The translations under genes were made by a program, and so were the position numbers. Of a stretch of DNA of 6,653 nt, positions 6,527 to 6,653 are shown piece after piece (the stretch's first letter is position 1; each line of letters opens with the position of its first letter). The notes under the pieces are model-generated. The model did no database searches and was not told the origin of the DNA. It worked only from the letters and a program-made list of their open reading frames with translations. This DNA is from Burkholderia sp. (GTDB taxonomy: Bacteria; Pseudomonadota; Gammaproteobacteria; Burkholderiales; Burkholderiaceae): the NCBI GenBank assembly GCA_028292565.1, contig JAQGMD010000270.1:1-6653 (forward strand), read 5' to 3'.

Positions 6527-6653
6527 AATTTATCCGTAAATAATATTTATTTCTAAAGGTACTTTTCTAAATGTGATGATCGCGGCGGCGAGCTGGTTCA
6601 GCGCAACATAGCTCCGATGAAGCTTCTCATATCGGACTAATAATTTGCGAAAC
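6337..6653 (-). mobile_element. Partial IS5-family insertion sequence, running off the window
   Basis: The 3' part of an insertion sequence is inferred from the transposase C-terminus at 6530-6653 and the adjoining inverted repeat. The exact left boundary is unresolved. Either the outer arm starting GGCACCGCGC (6337) or the inner arm (near 6522) could be the terminal repeat. Both arms are flanked by TA (6335-6336 and 6523-6524), which could be a short target duplication. The other end of the element lies outside the window. Confidence 0.45.
6530..6653 (-). CDS. IS5-family transposase, C-terminal 40 residues (cut by window edge)
   Basis: Reading on the minus strand from the window edge, 40 codons end in TAA (6530-6532). 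The peptide contains FRKLLVRYEKLHRSYVAL, then LAAAII and TFRKVPL, and ends NIIYG. The pattern F-R-(K/R)-L-x-x-R-(Y/F)-(E/D)-K followed by AL..LA.AI is the characteristic C-terminal end of IS5-family DDE transposases. The catalytic residues lie further upstream, outside the window, so integrity and activity cannot be judged. The stop codon sits 4 bp from the inverted repeat. Confidence 0.75.
   Translation of the reverse strand, partial: FRKLLVRYEKLHRSYVALNQLAAAIITFRKVPLEINIIYG

Noticed and set aside
6356..6556. 66-codon plus-strand frame over the IS-linked inverted repeat
   Set aside because: It is produced by repeat sequence, overlaps the transposase end on the other strand, and has no ribosome-binding site.

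Overview
The window looks like a chromosomal accessory region of a betaproteobacterium, probably Burkholderiales. This is inferred from an orphan Bug/TctC-type solute-binding protein next to a TauD/TfdA dioxygenase and a MarR regulator, from the style of the tyrosine-recombinase remnant, and from GC-rich coding sequence with AT-richer spacers. No species can be assigned from the sequence alone.

Layout. Positions 29-2398 (minus strand) hold a 789-residue lipoprotein made of twelve NHL repeats. They read as two six-bladed beta-propellers produced by duplication of a whole six-blade unit. A perfect FNR-type box (2505-2518) lies upstream of this gene. Positions 2399-2869 have no recognisable gene. 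Positions 2870-3144 (plus strand) are the C-terminal catalytic remnant of a tyrosine recombinase, broken by a one-base frameshift just after the catalytic tyrosine. Positions 3145-3595 have no convincing gene but contain a perfect 12-bp palindrome (3411-3422) that overlaps a consensus -35 box.

Positions 3596-6146 (plus strand) are a same-direction group: a MarR-family regulator, an Fe(II)/2-oxoglutarate dioxygenase of the TauD/TfdA family with all its metal and 2-oxoglutarate ligands, and a secreted Bug-family periplasmic binding protein. The simplest reading is a small regulated catabolic unit. The Bug protein would capture an organic anion, the dioxygenase would oxidise it or cleave it (sulfonate, carboxylate or aryloxy type), and MarR would sense the substrate or a product. 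The substrate cannot be read from the sequence. No TctA/TctB membrane genes are present.

Positions 6147-6653 hold hairpins and the end of an insertion sequence. There is a strong stem-loop (6209-6240), a near-palindrome (6290-6305), and a 194-bp imperfect inverted repeat with a second palindrome inside its loop (6333-6526). The last 40 codons of an IS5-type transposase follow on the minus strand and run off the window edge. The recombinase remnant and the IS together bracket the MarR-TauD-Bug group, which fits an exchangeable locus. I do not see a clearly new biological system. The items most worth checking are the duplicated double propeller with its FNR box, the operator-like palindrome, and the IS-linked inverted repeat.
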